NCBI RefSeq assembly: GCF_004362395.1
Contig: NZ_SNWE01000003.1
Span: 62,001 to 126,000 of the forward strand
From: Salegentibacter sp. 24
Lineage (GTDB): Bacteria > Bacteroidota > Bacteroidia > Flavobacteriales > Flavobacteriaceae
Direction: 5' to 3'
DNA: 64,000 bases
Positions 1 through 9,980 of the stretch are shown here, one piece after another. The notes under the pieces are model-generated. The model did not search any database, had not been told where the DNA came from, and saw only the letters and a program-made list of their open reading frames with translations. Made by a program: the position numbers and the translations under genes. Each line of letters opens with the position of its first letter. Position 1 is the first letter of the stretch.

Positions 1-60
1 AAGAAATTGTTAATTTTTTGTTCCGGCACAAATAACCTGATTTACAGGATAATATGGGCA

Positions 61-249
61 TTAGCGTAGCTCTGGCGTAGTACCTTTAAGAAATTGACGT
101 ATTTCAAATGTAGCACTTATTTTCAAGGTGCTGTTATCATATTCTAATTTAGAAGCCTGTTGAATTAACCTGAAAACGTTTTCGCGTTGTTCATTTTGAT
201 AAATCGTTAATTCGGCAGTGATTTTATCTATTGTATTAATTAAGAACAT
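61..249 (-). CDS. possible small hypothetical protein (62 aa)
   Basis: A 62-codon open frame runs divergently from susC, with only 18 bases between the two start codons. The predicted protein is soluble and has no signal peptide or motif that I recognise. Its composition is plausible for a real protein, but it occupies the space where the susC promoter and leader should be, so it may be a chance frame. No function is proposed. Confidence 0.2.
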   Translation of the reverse strand: MFLINTIDKITAELTIYQNEQRENVFRLIQQASKLEYDNSTLKISATFEIRQFLKGTTPELR

Positions 250-267
250 TGTAAATCATTAAATCTG

Positions 268-3198
268 ATGAAAATTAAAAATTATTTATGGGTGCTATCT
301 CTACTGGTTTTTGGTTCAACCTGGGCCCAGGATGGTCAAATATCCGGGACAGTTTTTGATGCCAACACCAATTTACCCTTGCCCGGTGCAAACGTGCTAG
401 TAGAGAATTCTAACAGGGGAACACAAACAGATTTTGACGGTAATTTTACCTTACCAGCCTCAGCTGGGGAAACTCTTGTGGTTTCCTTCTTAGGGTATCT
501 CCCCAAGGAAATTTTACTGGAAGGACAGAACAATATTCAAATTGCGCTGGCTGAAGATAAACAGGCCCTGGGAGAAGTTGTGGTGGTCGGATATGGTAGC
601 CAGCAAAAAAGAGACATAACCGGTTCCGTATCCACGGTAGATGAAGAAGCCTTTGATGACCGCCCCAATACACAGGTGGGAGCTCTAATCCAGGGTAAAG
701 CTGCCGGAGTCCAGGTCGTTTCTGGCTCAGGTAAACCATCTTCGGGTTTCAGTATCCGAATACGAGGAACCAACTCGATCAATGCCAGTAGCGAACCTCT
801 ATATGTAGTGGATGGTGTGCCCACTACAGATACCCGTTCCCTTAACCCGGCAGACATCGAAAATATTTCCATTTTAAAGGATGCCGCTTCCGCTGCCATA
901 TACGGGGCACAGGGTGCCAACGGGGTTGTACTGATCACTACCAAAAAAGGAAGTACCGGAAAACCAAGGCTTAGTTTTGATACCTATGTCGGGGTATCAC
1001 AGGTATGGAATACCCTACCGGTTTTAAACAGTGAGCAGTATCGGGATCTTATGACAGAACTCGGACGTAACACCGACTGGAGCCAGTACACGGAAAATAC
1101 CGATTGGCAGAATGTAATTTTTGAAGATGGTTTGTCTACAAATTATCAGTTATCCATGTCAGGTAAAAATGAAGGAACTTCCTATTATCTATCCGGTGGA
1201 TATACCAAGCAGGAAGGTGCTGTGAGAAGTGCGGAAATGGAACGCTATAATTTTAAAATCAACTTTTCTCAGGAGGTAACCGACTGGCTGGAAATGGGAA
1301 CCAATATTGCCTATACCCATTATTCCGATGTCGATGTAACCGATAACACCAGTGTTAACAGTGGAGGGGTATTACTGGGTGTGCTTTCTACACCACCTAA
1401 TATTGGGATCTATAATCCCGATGGAACCTTTACCAGTAATCCTTTCCAGGATTGGGAAAACCCGGTAGCCTCCACTGACGGAGCACAACGAGGCTACGTG
1501 AATCAGAGGTTATTGGGAAATGTATATGCTGAAATTAAATTCTTTGAAGATCTTACCTTTAAATCAAATATAGGAACTGATTATAGCAGTGCGCATTATG
1601 ACTATTTCCTGGATCCTTTCAGAACAAGTTATGGACGGGCCATGAAAGGTATTGGACGCTATAACACTAACCTGATGAATTACTATATTTTCGACAATAC
1701 CTTAAATTATACAGCCAGGTTCGGAAATCATAATATTGAAGCCCTGGTAGGGTCCGTATATCAGAAATACAAGTGGGAAAACAGTAACCTGGAAAGAAGA
1801 AATTTCGCAAGCGACCAGATTACCACGCCCAACGCAGGATCTGAATTAATAGCCGCTTCAGCTGACAAAGCGGAAAAAGCAAATGCTTCATTTCTGGCAA
1901 GATTAAACTATAATTTTAATGATAAATACCTGCTAACGGCCAATTTCAGAGCGGACGGTTCCAGTAACTTCGGACCCGGTGAAAGATGGGGGTATTTTCC
2001 TTCCTTCTCTGCAGGGTGGAGAATCTCTAATGAAGCTTTCCTGGAAAACAGCAAAACCATATCTGATCTTAAACTAAGAGCTGGATGGGGAATTGTTGGA
2101 AACGATCAAATCGGTAATTATGCCTATTTTGGAAGAGTGGGCAGCGGAGGGAATTATCCCATCGGCGGTATTGTGATGCCTGGCACCTACCCGGCTTCTA
2201 TTGAAAACGGCAACCTTAAATGGGAAGAATCCGAACAGGTAAATGTGGGTCTTGATATATCATTTCTGAAAAACAGAATTAGTTTTACTGCAGATGCATA
2301 CCTGAAAAATACCAGGGACCTGCTTCTTAATGCACCCCTGCCAAGATCTACCGGTTTTGATAATGCTATTCAGAATATAGGTCAATTAAGAAACAAAGGT
2401 TTGGAATTTCAAGTCAATAGTTTCAATACCCAGGGTGCCTTTGAATGGCAAACCAACCTGAATATATCATTCAACCGAAATGAAGTAGTGGATATCGTAG
2501 GCCAGGAAATCCTTTTAGACAATATTGCCGGGCGAGGCGAAGTAAGCCTGGTTCGTGAGGGTGAGTCCCTGGGCTCTTTCTACGGTTACATCTGGGGAGG
2601 AGTAGATCCCGAAACCGGGGATGCCTACTACATCAATAATGAAGGAGAACCTACCTTCTCCCCTTCAGCTGAAGATCGTACCATTATAGGAAATGCCAAT
2701 CCAGATTTCATCTATGGTATGACCAACACCTTTTCTTACAAAAATTTTGGACTTTCTATTTTCCTCCAGGGATCCCAGGGGAACGAAATCTTTAACGCCA
2801 CCAGGATTGAAACTGAAGGGATGACCGATTCTAAAAATCAATCGGCTGTAGTTTTGGACAGGTGGAGAGAACCTGGAGATATCACGGATATTCCACGGGC
2901 CGTGGCCGGTAGTACCGATAATTCCAGATTGTCTACCAGATTTGTTGAAGACGGCTCATACCTGAGGATGAAAGCGCTTACCTTGAGCTACAATCTTCCT
3001 GAATCCCTTATAAAAAGGGCGAATATGCAACATATAAAATTGTATGCTACAGGAGAAAACCTCTTTACCATCACAGATTATTCTGGTTTTGATCCTGAAG
3101 TCAACGCATTTGGAGGTAGTAATACCACTATGGGCGTGGATTACGGTACGTATCCCCAGACCAGAAACCTAATACTTGGACTAAACCTATCTTTTTAA
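268..3198 (+). CDS. SusC/RagA-family TonB-linked outer membrane transporter
   Basis: This is the outer-membrane importer of the first PUL. It begins with a signal peptide (about residues 1-20, ending TWAQ), followed by a carboxypeptidase-regulatory-like domain (about 24-95) with the GNFTLPASAG and FLGY pattern. Next come a TonB-box-like VVVVGYG segment near residue 105, a plug domain (IRIRGTNSIN, PLYVVDGVP, SAAIYGAQGANGV) and a long beta-barrel ending in an aromatic residue (LNLSF). The 976-residue length is normal for the family. The susD partner starts 13 bases downstream, so the two are almost certainly co-transcribed and form a lidded SusCD complex. From the GH30 and GH3 neighbours the imported ligand is probably a beta-glucan oligosaccharide, which is inference. 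Confidence 0.96.
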   Translation: MKIKNYLWVLSLLVFGSTWAQDGQISGTVFDANTNLPLPGANVLVENSNRGTQTDFDGNFTLPASAGETLVVSFLGYLPKEILLEGQNNIQIALAEDKQALGEVVVVGYGSQQKRDITGSVSTVDEEAFDDRPNTQVGALIQGKAAGVQVVSGSGKPSSGFSIRIRGTNSINASSEPLYVVDGVPTTDTRSLNPADIENISILKDAASAAIYGAQGANGVVLITTKKGSTGKPRLSFDTYVGVSQVWNTLPVLNSEQYRDLMTELGRNTDWSQYTENTDWQNVIFEDGLSTNYQLSMSGKNEGTSYYLSGGYTKQEGAVRSAEMERYNFKINFSQEVTDWLEMGTNIAYTHYSDVDVTDNTSVNSGGVLLGVLSTPPNIGIYNPDGTFTSNPFQDWENPVASTDGAQRGYVNQRLLGNVYAEIKFFEDLTFKSNIGTDYSSAHYDYFLDPFRTSYGRAMKGIGRYNTNLMNYYIFDNTLNYTARFGNHNIEALVGSVYQKYKWENSNLERRNFASDQITTPNAGSELIAASADKAEKANASFLARLNYNFNDKYLLTANFRADGSSNFGPGERWGYFPSFSAGWRISNEAFLENSKTISDLKLRAGWGIVGNDQIGNYAYFGRVGSGGNYPIGGIVMPGTYPASIENGNLKWEESEQVNVGLDISFLKNRISFTADAYLKNTRDLLLNAPLPRSTGFDNAIQNIGQLRNKGLEFQVNSFNTQGAFEWQTNLNISFNRNEVVDIVGQEILLDNIAGRGEVSLVREGESLGSFYGYIWGGVDPETGDAYYINNEGEPTFSPSAEDRTIIGNANPDFIYGMTNTFSYKNFGLSIFLQGSQGNEIFNATRIETEGMTDSKNQSAVVLDRWREPGDITDIPRAVAGSTDNSRLSTRFVEDGSYLRMKALTLSYNLPESLIKRANMQHIKLYATGENLFTITDYSGFDPEVNAFGGSNTTMGVDYGTYPQTRNLILGLNLSF

Positions 3199-3211
3199 AA
3201 AATAAATTGTC

Positions 3212-4699
3212 ATGAAAATTATAAACTTCAAAAAATACCTCTTTGGGCTGCTTATAGTTGCAAGCTTTACAGCCTGTGACGATGAGCTGGATCTTGAGCC
3301 AATTTCTCAGGAGACCGTAGACAATGCCTATGCTACCGGTACACAGCTTCAGGCTGCACTCACCGGGGTGTATGAATCTTTCCAGTCCAACGATTATTAT
3401 GTTTGGGACAGGATCCTCTTTGAGGATGTAAGATCAGATAACGCCTATGCTGGAGGCGATAATCCTGAAATATTTCAGATAGATGCTATTGATATCTCTA
3501 CCACCAACTCCAGGGTTTTCAATGCCTGGTCCGCCATTTACAACGCTATTTCCAAGGCTAATTTAGTCATTGAAAGGGCGCCTCTGATCGAGCAAGACAT
3601 TACCCCGGATCAACGGGAAGACATTATTGGCCAGGCGCTTTTCCTAAGGGCCTTTCACTACTATAATCTTGTAAAGTTATGGGGTGGGGTTCCGCTGATC
3701 ACGGAACCTATAAAATCTGTGGATCCATCAGAGGTAAGACTTCCGCGCAGTTCGAAAGAAGAAGTTTATGCGCAGATCATTACGGATCTTGAAATGGCCG
3801 CGGAAATGTTGCCGGATACCTATGGTGATGATGCCAGTGTAAATAAGGCCCGTGCCACAAGGGGAGCAGCAAATGCCCTGCTGGCAAAGGTATATGCCCA
3901 GAAGCCAAGCCCGGAATATAGCGCAGTTTTAGACTACGCCAATGCCGTGATCACGAGTTCGGCAAACTATGAGCTACTGGAAAATTATGATTTTCTTTTT
4001 GATGGTAATCACTACAACAACAGCGAATCTATTCTGGAAGTACAATACCTTGGAGGGGATGAAGGCACCTGGGGGCCGCAAATGCACCTTCCTCCTTCCA
4101 TAAGCGGAGACACCTGGAGAAAATTCGTTACTCCATCGGTTGACCTTGTGGCTGCTTTTGATTCTGAAAATGACCAGATAAGAAAAGATGCTACTATTCT
4201 TTTCGAAGCTGTGCCATGGATAGATGAATACTGGGGTAATAGCCCAAATAGTATGGTTCCATTCGCCTACAAATGGAGAAATGCCAGTGGTTGGGCCAGC
4301 GCAGATAATATTTACTTATTGCGCCTTGCCGATATTATGCTGATCAAGGCCGAAGCCCTTAATGAATTAGGAAGGCCTGGGGAAGCCGCAGAAGTGGTAA
4401 ACATTATTCGGGAAAGGGTGGAACTTCCCCCTCTTAGTGACGCCGAGACTGCTTCAACCGACACTATGCGTGATGCCATTTTAAAGGAAAAAAGGTTGGA
4501 GCTAAGCCTGGAAGCTGAAAGATGGAGCGACCTGGTAAGATATAGCGTAGCGGTAGAAGTTATGAATAGTGTAGACGATGTGGACCTAAGAGCTAATCAG
4601 CCGGTGGATTATAATATGACCCAGGACGAAGTACTACTTCCAATTCCGCAGAATGAGATCAACCGGAATCCGGAATTAACCCAGAATCCCGGGTATTAA
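3212..4699 (+). CDS. SusD/RagB-family glycan-binding lipoprotein
   Basis: This is the surface lid lipoprotein that pairs with the SusC encoded just upstream. The signal peptide ends in a lipobox-like ASFTAC, giving a lipidated Cys near residue 22 followed by acidic residues (DDELDLEP), as in surface-exposed Bacteroidota lipoproteins. The SusD pattern of TPR-like helices is visible: AQALFLRAFHYYNLVKLWGGVPL near residues 140-165, and the C-terminal RLADIMLIKAEALNELG and LTQNPGY endings. The 495-residue length is typical. It lies 13 bases after susC and 3 bases before the GH30 gene, so all are in one operon. Confidence 0.95.
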   Translation: MKIINFKKYLFGLLIVASFTACDDELDLEPISQETVDNAYATGTQLQAALTGVYESFQSNDYYVWDRILFEDVRSDNAYAGGDNPEIFQIDAIDISTTNSRVFNAWSAIYNAISKANLVIERAPLIEQDITPDQREDIIGQALFLRAFHYYNLVKLWGGVPLITEPIKSVDPSEVRLPRSSKEEVYAQIITDLEMAAEMLPDTYGDDASVNKARATRGAANALLAKVYAQKPSPEYSAVLDYANAVITSSANYELLENYDFLFDGNHYNNSESILEVQYLGGDEGTWGPQMHLPPSISGDTWRKFVTPSVDLVAAFDSENDQIRKDATILFEAVPWIDEYWGNSPNSMVPFAYKWRNASGWASADNIYLLRLADIMLIKAEALNELGRPGEAAEVVNIIRERVELPPLSDAETASTDTMRDAILKEKRLELSLEAERWSDLVRYSVAVEVMNSVDDVDLRANQPVDYNMTQDEVLLPIPQNEINRNPELTQNPGY

Positions 4700-4702
4700 A
4701 AG

Positions 4703-6175
4703 ATGAATATTATGCAACTTTATTTAAAGAAATACGTACTGGCAGCAGGCCTGGGAATTTTATCCTTTTCCTGTGCCACAGAGGATGAACCAACTTACGC
4801 CCCACCAGAACAACCAGCTCCAGTTGGAGAGGTTGTAGGCCAGGCCAGGGTATGGACCACTACCGGCACAGGTTCAAAACTGCTTAGCCGACAGGATGAT
4901 CTGGATATTTATGATAATATAGAAAGTGACCATCCTACAACAAACCTGGATGTTTCACAGCAGTATCAGGAAATTGAAGGTTTTGGCGCGGCCCTTACAG
5001 GCTCATCGGCCTATGTGATCAACAGGATGGATGCAAATCAGAAAAATGCCTTGCTTTCCGATCTTTTTGATCCTGAAAACGGGATAGGCCTTAGTTATTT
5101 GAGACTGACCATGGGCGCATCAGATTTCTCATTAAGCGATTTCACATATGATGATGTTCCCCAGGGTCAACAGGACCCGGATCTCAGTGAATTTTCTATT
5201 GCTGAAGATGAAAAACATGTGATTCCGGTGTTAAAGGATATTATGGCAATTTCTCCTGAGCTTGGTATAATGGCCAGCCCCTGGAGCGCCCCGGCCTGGA
5301 TGAAAACCAGCCAGTCCCTTTATGGAGGCAGCCTTCAGGAAAAATGGTATGACACGTATGCTGATTACTTTGTAAAATATATAAAGGCTTACCAGGCACA
5401 GGGCATCGAAATTGATGCCATAACGCCTCAGAATGAACCGCTGCATGAGGCCGGGTATCCCAGCATGAGAATGGAGGCCGATGCCCAGGCAAATTTTATA
5501 AAAAACAGCCTTGGACCAGTTTTTCAGCAGCAGGGCCTCAGCACAAAAATCATCGCTTACGACCATAATTTTGATGAACCAGGATACCCTTTAAGGATAC
5601 TGGCCGATGAGCAGGCTTATAAGTATGTTGATGGTATTGCTTTTCACGCCTATGCCGGTAATGTTTCGGCTATGGGAGCAGTACACGAAGCCTTCCCTGA
5701 AAAAGGCTTGTATTTCACTGAAATCTCAGGAGGAGAATGGGCTACGGACTTTTCAGAAAATCTTAGCTGGAATATGAGAAATATCCTTATAGGGACTACG
5801 AAAAACTGGTCAAAAACAGCACTTTTCTGGAACCTTGCACTCAATGAAAACTTTGGTCCTACCAACAATGGTTGCCAAGATTGTCGTGGTGTTGTGACTA
5901 TATCAGGTTCGGGAGAAATAGATAAAAATGTGGAATACTATTCCCTTGCACATTTTTCAAAATTCGTTAGACCAGGAGCATACCGTATTTCTTCAACAGA
6001 ATTTGAGAGTAATACAGGATTACAGAATGTTGCTTTTCAAAATACGGATGGCAGCCTGGTTTTGGTGGTGCTGAATGATTCGGGTTCAGCGAAAAGCTTT
6101 ACCGTAATAAACGGGGAAGAAAGCTATACCAGTAACTTGGAGGCCAAGGCGGTACAGACAATTATTTGGGAATAA
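4703..6175 (+). CDS. GH30 family glycoside hydrolase, lipoprotein
   Basis: This is a probable surface or periplasmic beta-glycosidase of family GH30. It has a signal peptide and lipobox (LSFSC, Cys24), then a TIM barrel with a flanking beta-sandwich. The expected acid/base Glu245 lies in TPQNEPLHE and the nucleophile Glu340 in LYFTEISGGEW. Other family landmarks are EIEGFGAALTGSSA near residue 90 and SPWSAPAWMK near residue 192. The family includes beta-1,6-glucanases, glucosylceramidases and xylanases; the short lipidated form beside SusCD suggests beta-1,6-glucan or laminarin side chains (inference). The ATG at 4703 is used; another in-frame ATG lies three codons later. The closely related second copy at 8000 suggests duplication with specialisation. 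Confidence 0.92.
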   Translation: MNIMQLYLKKYVLAAGLGILSFSCATEDEPTYAPPEQPAPVGEVVGQARVWTTTGTGSKLLSRQDDLDIYDNIESDHPTTNLDVSQQYQEIEGFGAALTGSSAYVINRMDANQKNALLSDLFDPENGIGLSYLRLTMGASDFSLSDFTYDDVPQGQQDPDLSEFSIAEDEKHVIPVLKDIMAISPELGIMASPWSAPAWMKTSQSLYGGSLQEKWYDTYADYFVKYIKAYQAQGIEIDAITPQNEPLHEAGYPSMRMEADAQANFIKNSLGPVFQQQGLSTKIIAYDHNFDEPGYPLRILADEQAYKYVDGIAFHAYAGNVSAMGAVHEAFPEKGLYFTEISGGEWATDFSENLSWNMRNILIGTTKNWSKTALFWNLALNENFGPTNNGCQDCRGVVTISGSGEIDKNVEYYSLAHFSKFVRPGAYRISSTEFESNTGLQNVAFQNTDGSLVLVVLNDSGSAKSFTVINGEESYTSNLEAKAVQTIIWE

Positions 6176-6194
6176 AAACACTAATACTATAAAG

Positions 6195-7934
6195 ATGAAA
6201 AATTTAAAGCGATTATTTGGTGCCTTTCTGGCGCTCGTTCTTATGGTCTCCTGTGAAGAGGAAGACAACCTTGATCCGATCGGCCAATGGGAATTGGAGG
6301 CACCTGCATTATTAACAACCTCACAAAACATAACCTTAGACGAAGACCTGCCAGTGCAGCCTATTAGCTTCAATTGGGATCCGGCAATTTCCAGCGAAAG
6401 ATACCAAGTACGTTATACGGTGGTCATCGATACTGCCGGTAGCGAAAATTATACCACTCCCCTATTGAGTAAAACTTCGGCCAATGGTGGTAAGGATACT
6501 CAGGTAAGTTTTACGGCTTCTGAAATTGATCTTGCCCTTTCCTATGCTGGTTACCAAGCCGATTCAGATGCTGAATTGGAAGTTGCAGTATTGGCCAAAA
6601 GTATAGATAAAATGGCTACAGATTCACAGCAGATTACCGTACATCGTTTCGAATCCGAGTATAAGCCGCAACAGCTTTATCTAAGTGGCACAGCGACTGA
6701 AGGCGGCAGTGATATAACCCAGGCTATTCCATTGCGCGCTTTGGAAAATGCTGATGGAAATCTAACATACAATTTTGAAACCTATACACATCTGGAAGCC
6801 GGAGAAAGCTTTATGTTATACAGTAACCAGCAAATTCCTGCACATACTTATGGGGGCAGTGAAGGAGAACTGGTAAAGAATGGGGAGCCTATCAAGGTGG
6901 AAGAAACTGGGGAATATCGCCTGAGCGCAGATTTGGAGAACAACACTTACAGCCTTATGAAAATTGATTACCTCAGCATCGTGGGAGATGTTATTCCCAA
7001 CGGCTGGGGAGGAGACGAAGAATTGGAATACCATGGCAACGGGGTTTGGCAAGGCCAAATGTATCTTCAAACTCCCGAAGCTGGTCAGGGAGGTTTTCTT
7101 TTCAGGTTAAATGGAGACTGGGGGTATCTCTTCAAGCGAATTACCGGTACTCAAAACCAATTATATATGGAATCCCAGGCCGGGACAGCAGGGATAACTA
7201 TCGAAGATATTCCGCTGGCCTTGGCAGGGAATTATAACATTACCGTGGATCTTACAGGAGATACCTATACCTATAGCCTGGAAGCGGATCAAACCAGTAA
7301 TCCGCCCTCTGAAACTCCTGAAGCATTATTTCTGCTATCCGGTGGGGAAACCGTAGCTACTTTCCAAAAGGAGGGAGATGTATTCAGCCTGGCTTCCTTT
7401 GTACCTTTACAGGCAGAAGTCGCTTATCAGCTCAATAGTAAAGAGGATGGTAGTGGCACTGCTTACACTCTTGGGGCGCCCATAGGAGAAACTTCAAGTC
7501 CTGATGCTGATGCTGTGGTAGGCAATATTACCATCCTCGAAGGAGAAGGTGATGTCCTAGTAGCTAAGGACCAGGCTTACCAGCTTATTTTTAACTTTTC
7601 TACCGGTATGGCAAACTGGAAGTATTATAATATCAAACTGTTTCACTGGGATGACGCCAGTGGAGATTGGGACGGTCGGGATGAATTCCTTATGACCTAT
7701 GAACACCCGCTTCAATTCACCCTTACCCAGGAACTGCAAGCAGGATATGCGATGAAATTTAATTCCCCATGGGAGGTGGAATTTGGCGCTGATGATCCCT
7801 CCGCGATGTCCGGAACTATGACAAACGGTGGGGGAGCCAATTTTCAAAATATCTCCACCCCTGGCACCTATAAAGTGCATATTGAAGTCTCAGATGATTA
7901 TGAGACGGGAACCTATGAATTTATAGCCGAGTAA
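6195..7934 (+). CDS. SusE/SusF-like surface glycan-binding lipoprotein
   Basis: This lipoprotein is placed where SusE/SusF-type surface glycan-binding proteins sit in PULs. It has a signal peptide with lipobox LMVSC (Cys near 20) and an acidic stretch (EEEDNLDP). An Ig-like SusE N-terminal domain (about 25-150) follows with the FNWDPA pattern common to that domain. After it come at least three tandem modules, each ending in a strand of the type TYSL or TGTYEF. The middle module (about 255-365) contains NGWGG, FLFRLNGDWGYLF and NYNITVDLTG, as in SusF-like starch-binding modules. It carries no catalytic motif. The role is capture of polysaccharide at the cell surface for the GH30 enzymes and SusCD; the exact ligand is not known. 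Confidence 0.85.
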   Translation: MKNLKRLFGAFLALVLMVSCEEEDNLDPIGQWELEAPALLTTSQNITLDEDLPVQPISFNWDPAISSERYQVRYTVVIDTAGSENYTTPLLSKTSANGGKDTQVSFTASEIDLALSYAGYQADSDAELEVAVLAKSIDKMATDSQQITVHRFESEYKPQQLYLSGTATEGGSDITQAIPLRALENADGNLTYNFETYTHLEAGESFMLYSNQQIPAHTYGGSEGELVKNGEPIKVEETGEYRLSADLENNTYSLMKIDYLSIVGDVIPNGWGGDEELEYHGNGVWQGQMYLQTPEAGQGGFLFRLNGDWGYLFKRITGTQNQLYMESQAGTAGITIEDIPLALAGNYNITVDLTGDTYTYSLEADQTSNPPSETPEALFLLSGGETVATFQKEGDVFSLASFVPLQAEVAYQLNSKEDGSGTAYTLGAPIGETSSPDADAVVGNITILEGEGDVLVAKDQAYQLIFNFSTGMANWKYYNIKLFHWDDASGDWDGRDEFLMTYEHPLQFTLTQELQAGYAMKFNSPWEVEFGADDPSAMSGTMTNGGGANFQNISTPGTYKVHIEVSDDYETGTYEFIAE

Positions 7935-7954
7935 TAAACCCTTTTAAAATTAAT

Positions 7955-7985
7955 AACCTATCCTGAAAATTTCAGGATAGGTTTT
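7955..7985 (+). terminator. intrinsic terminator-like hairpin
   Basis: A perfect 14-base inverted repeat, AACCTATCCTGAAA and its complement, is separated by one base and followed by a short T run. It lies 20 bases after the SusE-like gene and ends 15 bases before the second GH30 gene. It probably reduces or ends transcription of the upstream four genes. The second GH30 gene would then be expressed by read-through or from a promoter within or after the hairpin. Confidence 0.75.
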
Positions 7986-7999
7986 ACACCCCTGATTTT

Positions 8000-9427
8000 A
8001 TGAAAATTCAAATCACTAAACTAAACAGGTTTTTGTTTTCAATGTTATTGGTTTCGGGCCTACTTGCCTGTAACCAAAAGGAAGCCGAAGCCGATAAAGC
8101 GAGCCTATGGCTTACTACTTTGGATAAAGAGTCACTTCTGGAGAAAAAAGAAGTACTCATTAAAGACAAGAACGATAATACCCAAGAGAAAGGTCCTACA
8201 ATAACCATAGATACCTCCCAAACTTTTCAGGAAATGGATGGGTTTGGATATACTTTAACGGGGGGGAGTGCCTTGCATCTTAACAAGATGAGCGATTCTG
8301 CCAGGTCAGCGATTTTACAGGAACTTTTCGGTACAGGAAAGGATGAACTGGGAGTAAGTTATTTAAGACTGAGTATCGGCGCTTCCGATCTTGATAAGGA
8401 ACCATTCTCTTACAATGATCTACCTAAAGGGGAAACCGATGTGAATCTAGAAAACTTTAGTCTAGCCAATGATACCCTTAACCTCATTCCTGTAGTAAAG
8501 GAAATACTTAAAATTGCCCCCGAAATCAAGATTCTGGGTTCCCCCTGGTCCCCACCTGTGTGGATGAAAGACAACAAGGGTACCCGTGGGGGCAGTCTGA
8601 TGAAAGAATATTATCCTGTTTATGCAAATTACTTTGTTAAGTATATAGAAGCAATGAAAGAGCAAGGCATTATCATTGATGCTATCACGATACAAAACGA
8701 GCCCTTGCATCCTGGAAATAATCCAAGTATGCTGATGTTGGCTGAAAACCAGGCAGCTTTTATTAAAGATCATCTCGGCCCTTTGTTTGCAGAGCATAAT
8801 ATCGATACTAAAATTATTCTTTACGATCATAATGCAGACAGGCCAGATTACCCCATCAGTATTTTGAACGACCCCGAAGTCGCTAAGTATGTGGATGGTT
8901 CAGCATTTCATTTGTATGGTGGAGAAATAGAAGCATTGTCTGAAGTGCATAAGGCTCATCCTGACAAGAATTTGTATTTTACCGAACAGTGGGTCGGTGC
9001 CCCGGGAGATTTTGCTCAGGAAATGTCATGGCATACAAAAAACCTTATCATTGGAGCACCGCGCAATTGGAGTAAAAATGTTCTGGAGTGGAACCTAGCG
9101 GCCGATGAAAACCAGGAACCCCATACCGATAGAGGCGGCTGTGACAGATGTCTGGGAGCTATTACCATTGATGGGAATAAGGTAATAAGGGAACCGGCAT
9201 ATTATATTATTGGGCAGGCTTCGAAATTCGTACGCCCAGGTTCAGTTCGTGTTGCCTCCAATGAACCGGAACATATTGCGAACGTAGCCTATCTTACTCC
9301 TGACGGAGAAATAGCTATTATTCTGCAAAACACCTCAGAAAAAGATCAATCTGTGAATGTTGAATTAGGTAATAATGTAGCAAGTGTTCAGCTACCAGCC
9401 GGAGCTGTGGGAACCCTGGTAATGTAA
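8000..9427 (+). CDS. second GH30 family glycoside hydrolase, lipoprotein
   Basis: This is a paralogue of the GH30 enzyme at 4703. The signal peptide ends in lipobox SGLLAC (Cys24). Acid/base Glu234 is in TIQNEPLHP and nucleophile Glu329 in LYFTEQWVGAPG. The barrel landmarks QEMDGFGYTLTGGSA and SPWSPPVWMK are present. The 475-residue length matches the family. The two copies differ around the active site (ISGGEW versus QWVGAP after the nucleophile), so they may act on different chain lengths or linkages, which is inference. It is separated from the rest of the operon by a strong hairpin and followed by a decayed GH3 gene. Confidence 0.92.
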   Translation: MKIQITKLNRFLFSMLLVSGLLACNQKEAEADKASLWLTTLDKESLLEKKEVLIKDKNDNTQEKGPTITIDTSQTFQEMDGFGYTLTGGSALHLNKMSDSARSAILQELFGTGKDELGVSYLRLSIGASDLDKEPFSYNDLPKGETDVNLENFSLANDTLNLIPVVKEILKIAPEIKILGSPWSPPVWMKDNKGTRGGSLMKEYYPVYANYFVKYIEAMKEQGIIIDAITIQNEPLHPGNNPSMLMLAENQAAFIKDHLGPLFAEHNIDTKIILYDHNADRPDYPISILNDPEVAKYVDGSAFHLYGGEIEALSEVHKAHPDKNLYFTEQWVGAPGDFAQEMSWHTKNLIIGAPRNWSKNVLEWNLAADENQEPHTDRGGCDRCLGAITIDGNKVIREPAYYIIGQASKFVRPGSVRVASNEPEHIANVAYLTPDGEIAIILQNTSEKDQSVNVELGNNVASVQLPAGAVGTLVM

Positions 9428-9511
9428 ACTAAGAAAAATGAAAAGATTGGGGAGAGCTGCAGGATTATTTTTCTGGTATTGGAAGGGAAATTAGTAACAA
9501 TCGGAAAATGA

Positions 9512-9980
9512 GATCGCTTCCAGGAAATCAAGAAATCCTTGGCAAGGATGACACTGGAAGAGAAAGTTGATCAAATAACTCAGGTGACCCTCGTTGTAAT
9601 TGGTAAAGGGAAGGACCGCTATTCAAGCTAATAGTCCTTTAATTTAGATGAAGCACTGTAAAAGGACGTAGGAGAATATAAGGTAGGTTCTTTCCTAAAT
9701 ACAGCGAACAAGCATTCCTGCCCCTGGAAAAGTGGTATTCCCTAACCAATGAGATCCAGGGAATCAACGCTGAACAGACCCGCCTTGAAATCCCAATTAT
9801 TTATCGAGTGGACCAAACCCTTTGGGTTACCTATTCGGTTGGAGCAACCATTTTCCCCTCGCAAAAAGAGCCAGGCGTAATCCTGAACGGGCATAGCGGA
9901 GAGCTGAAATTACGCCGTTTAAAACAAGGGCCAGCGGGGTGACTTTGAACTTTTCACCGATACTTATTTACTCTTTATAA
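9512..9980 (+). pseudogene. decayed GH3 beta-glucosidase (N-terminal remnant)
   Basis: Pieces in different frames match the N-terminal part of BglX-like GH3 enzymes in the right order. Frame one (9512-9631) reads SLARMTLEEKVDQITQV and VIGKGKDRYSS and then stops. A middle stretch gives KVGSFLNTANKH. A later frame (9721 onward) gives EKWYSLTNEIQGINAEQTRL, EIPIIYRVDQ and YSVGATIFPSQ. After a further shift the line continues NPERA-stop-RRAEITPFKTRASGVTLNFSP. At least two frameshifts and several stops are present, and the nucleophile domain and everything after it are missing. It was presumably the exo-beta-glucosidase of the upstream PUL. The family call rests on recalled GH3 consensus, not a search. 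Confidence 0.8.
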
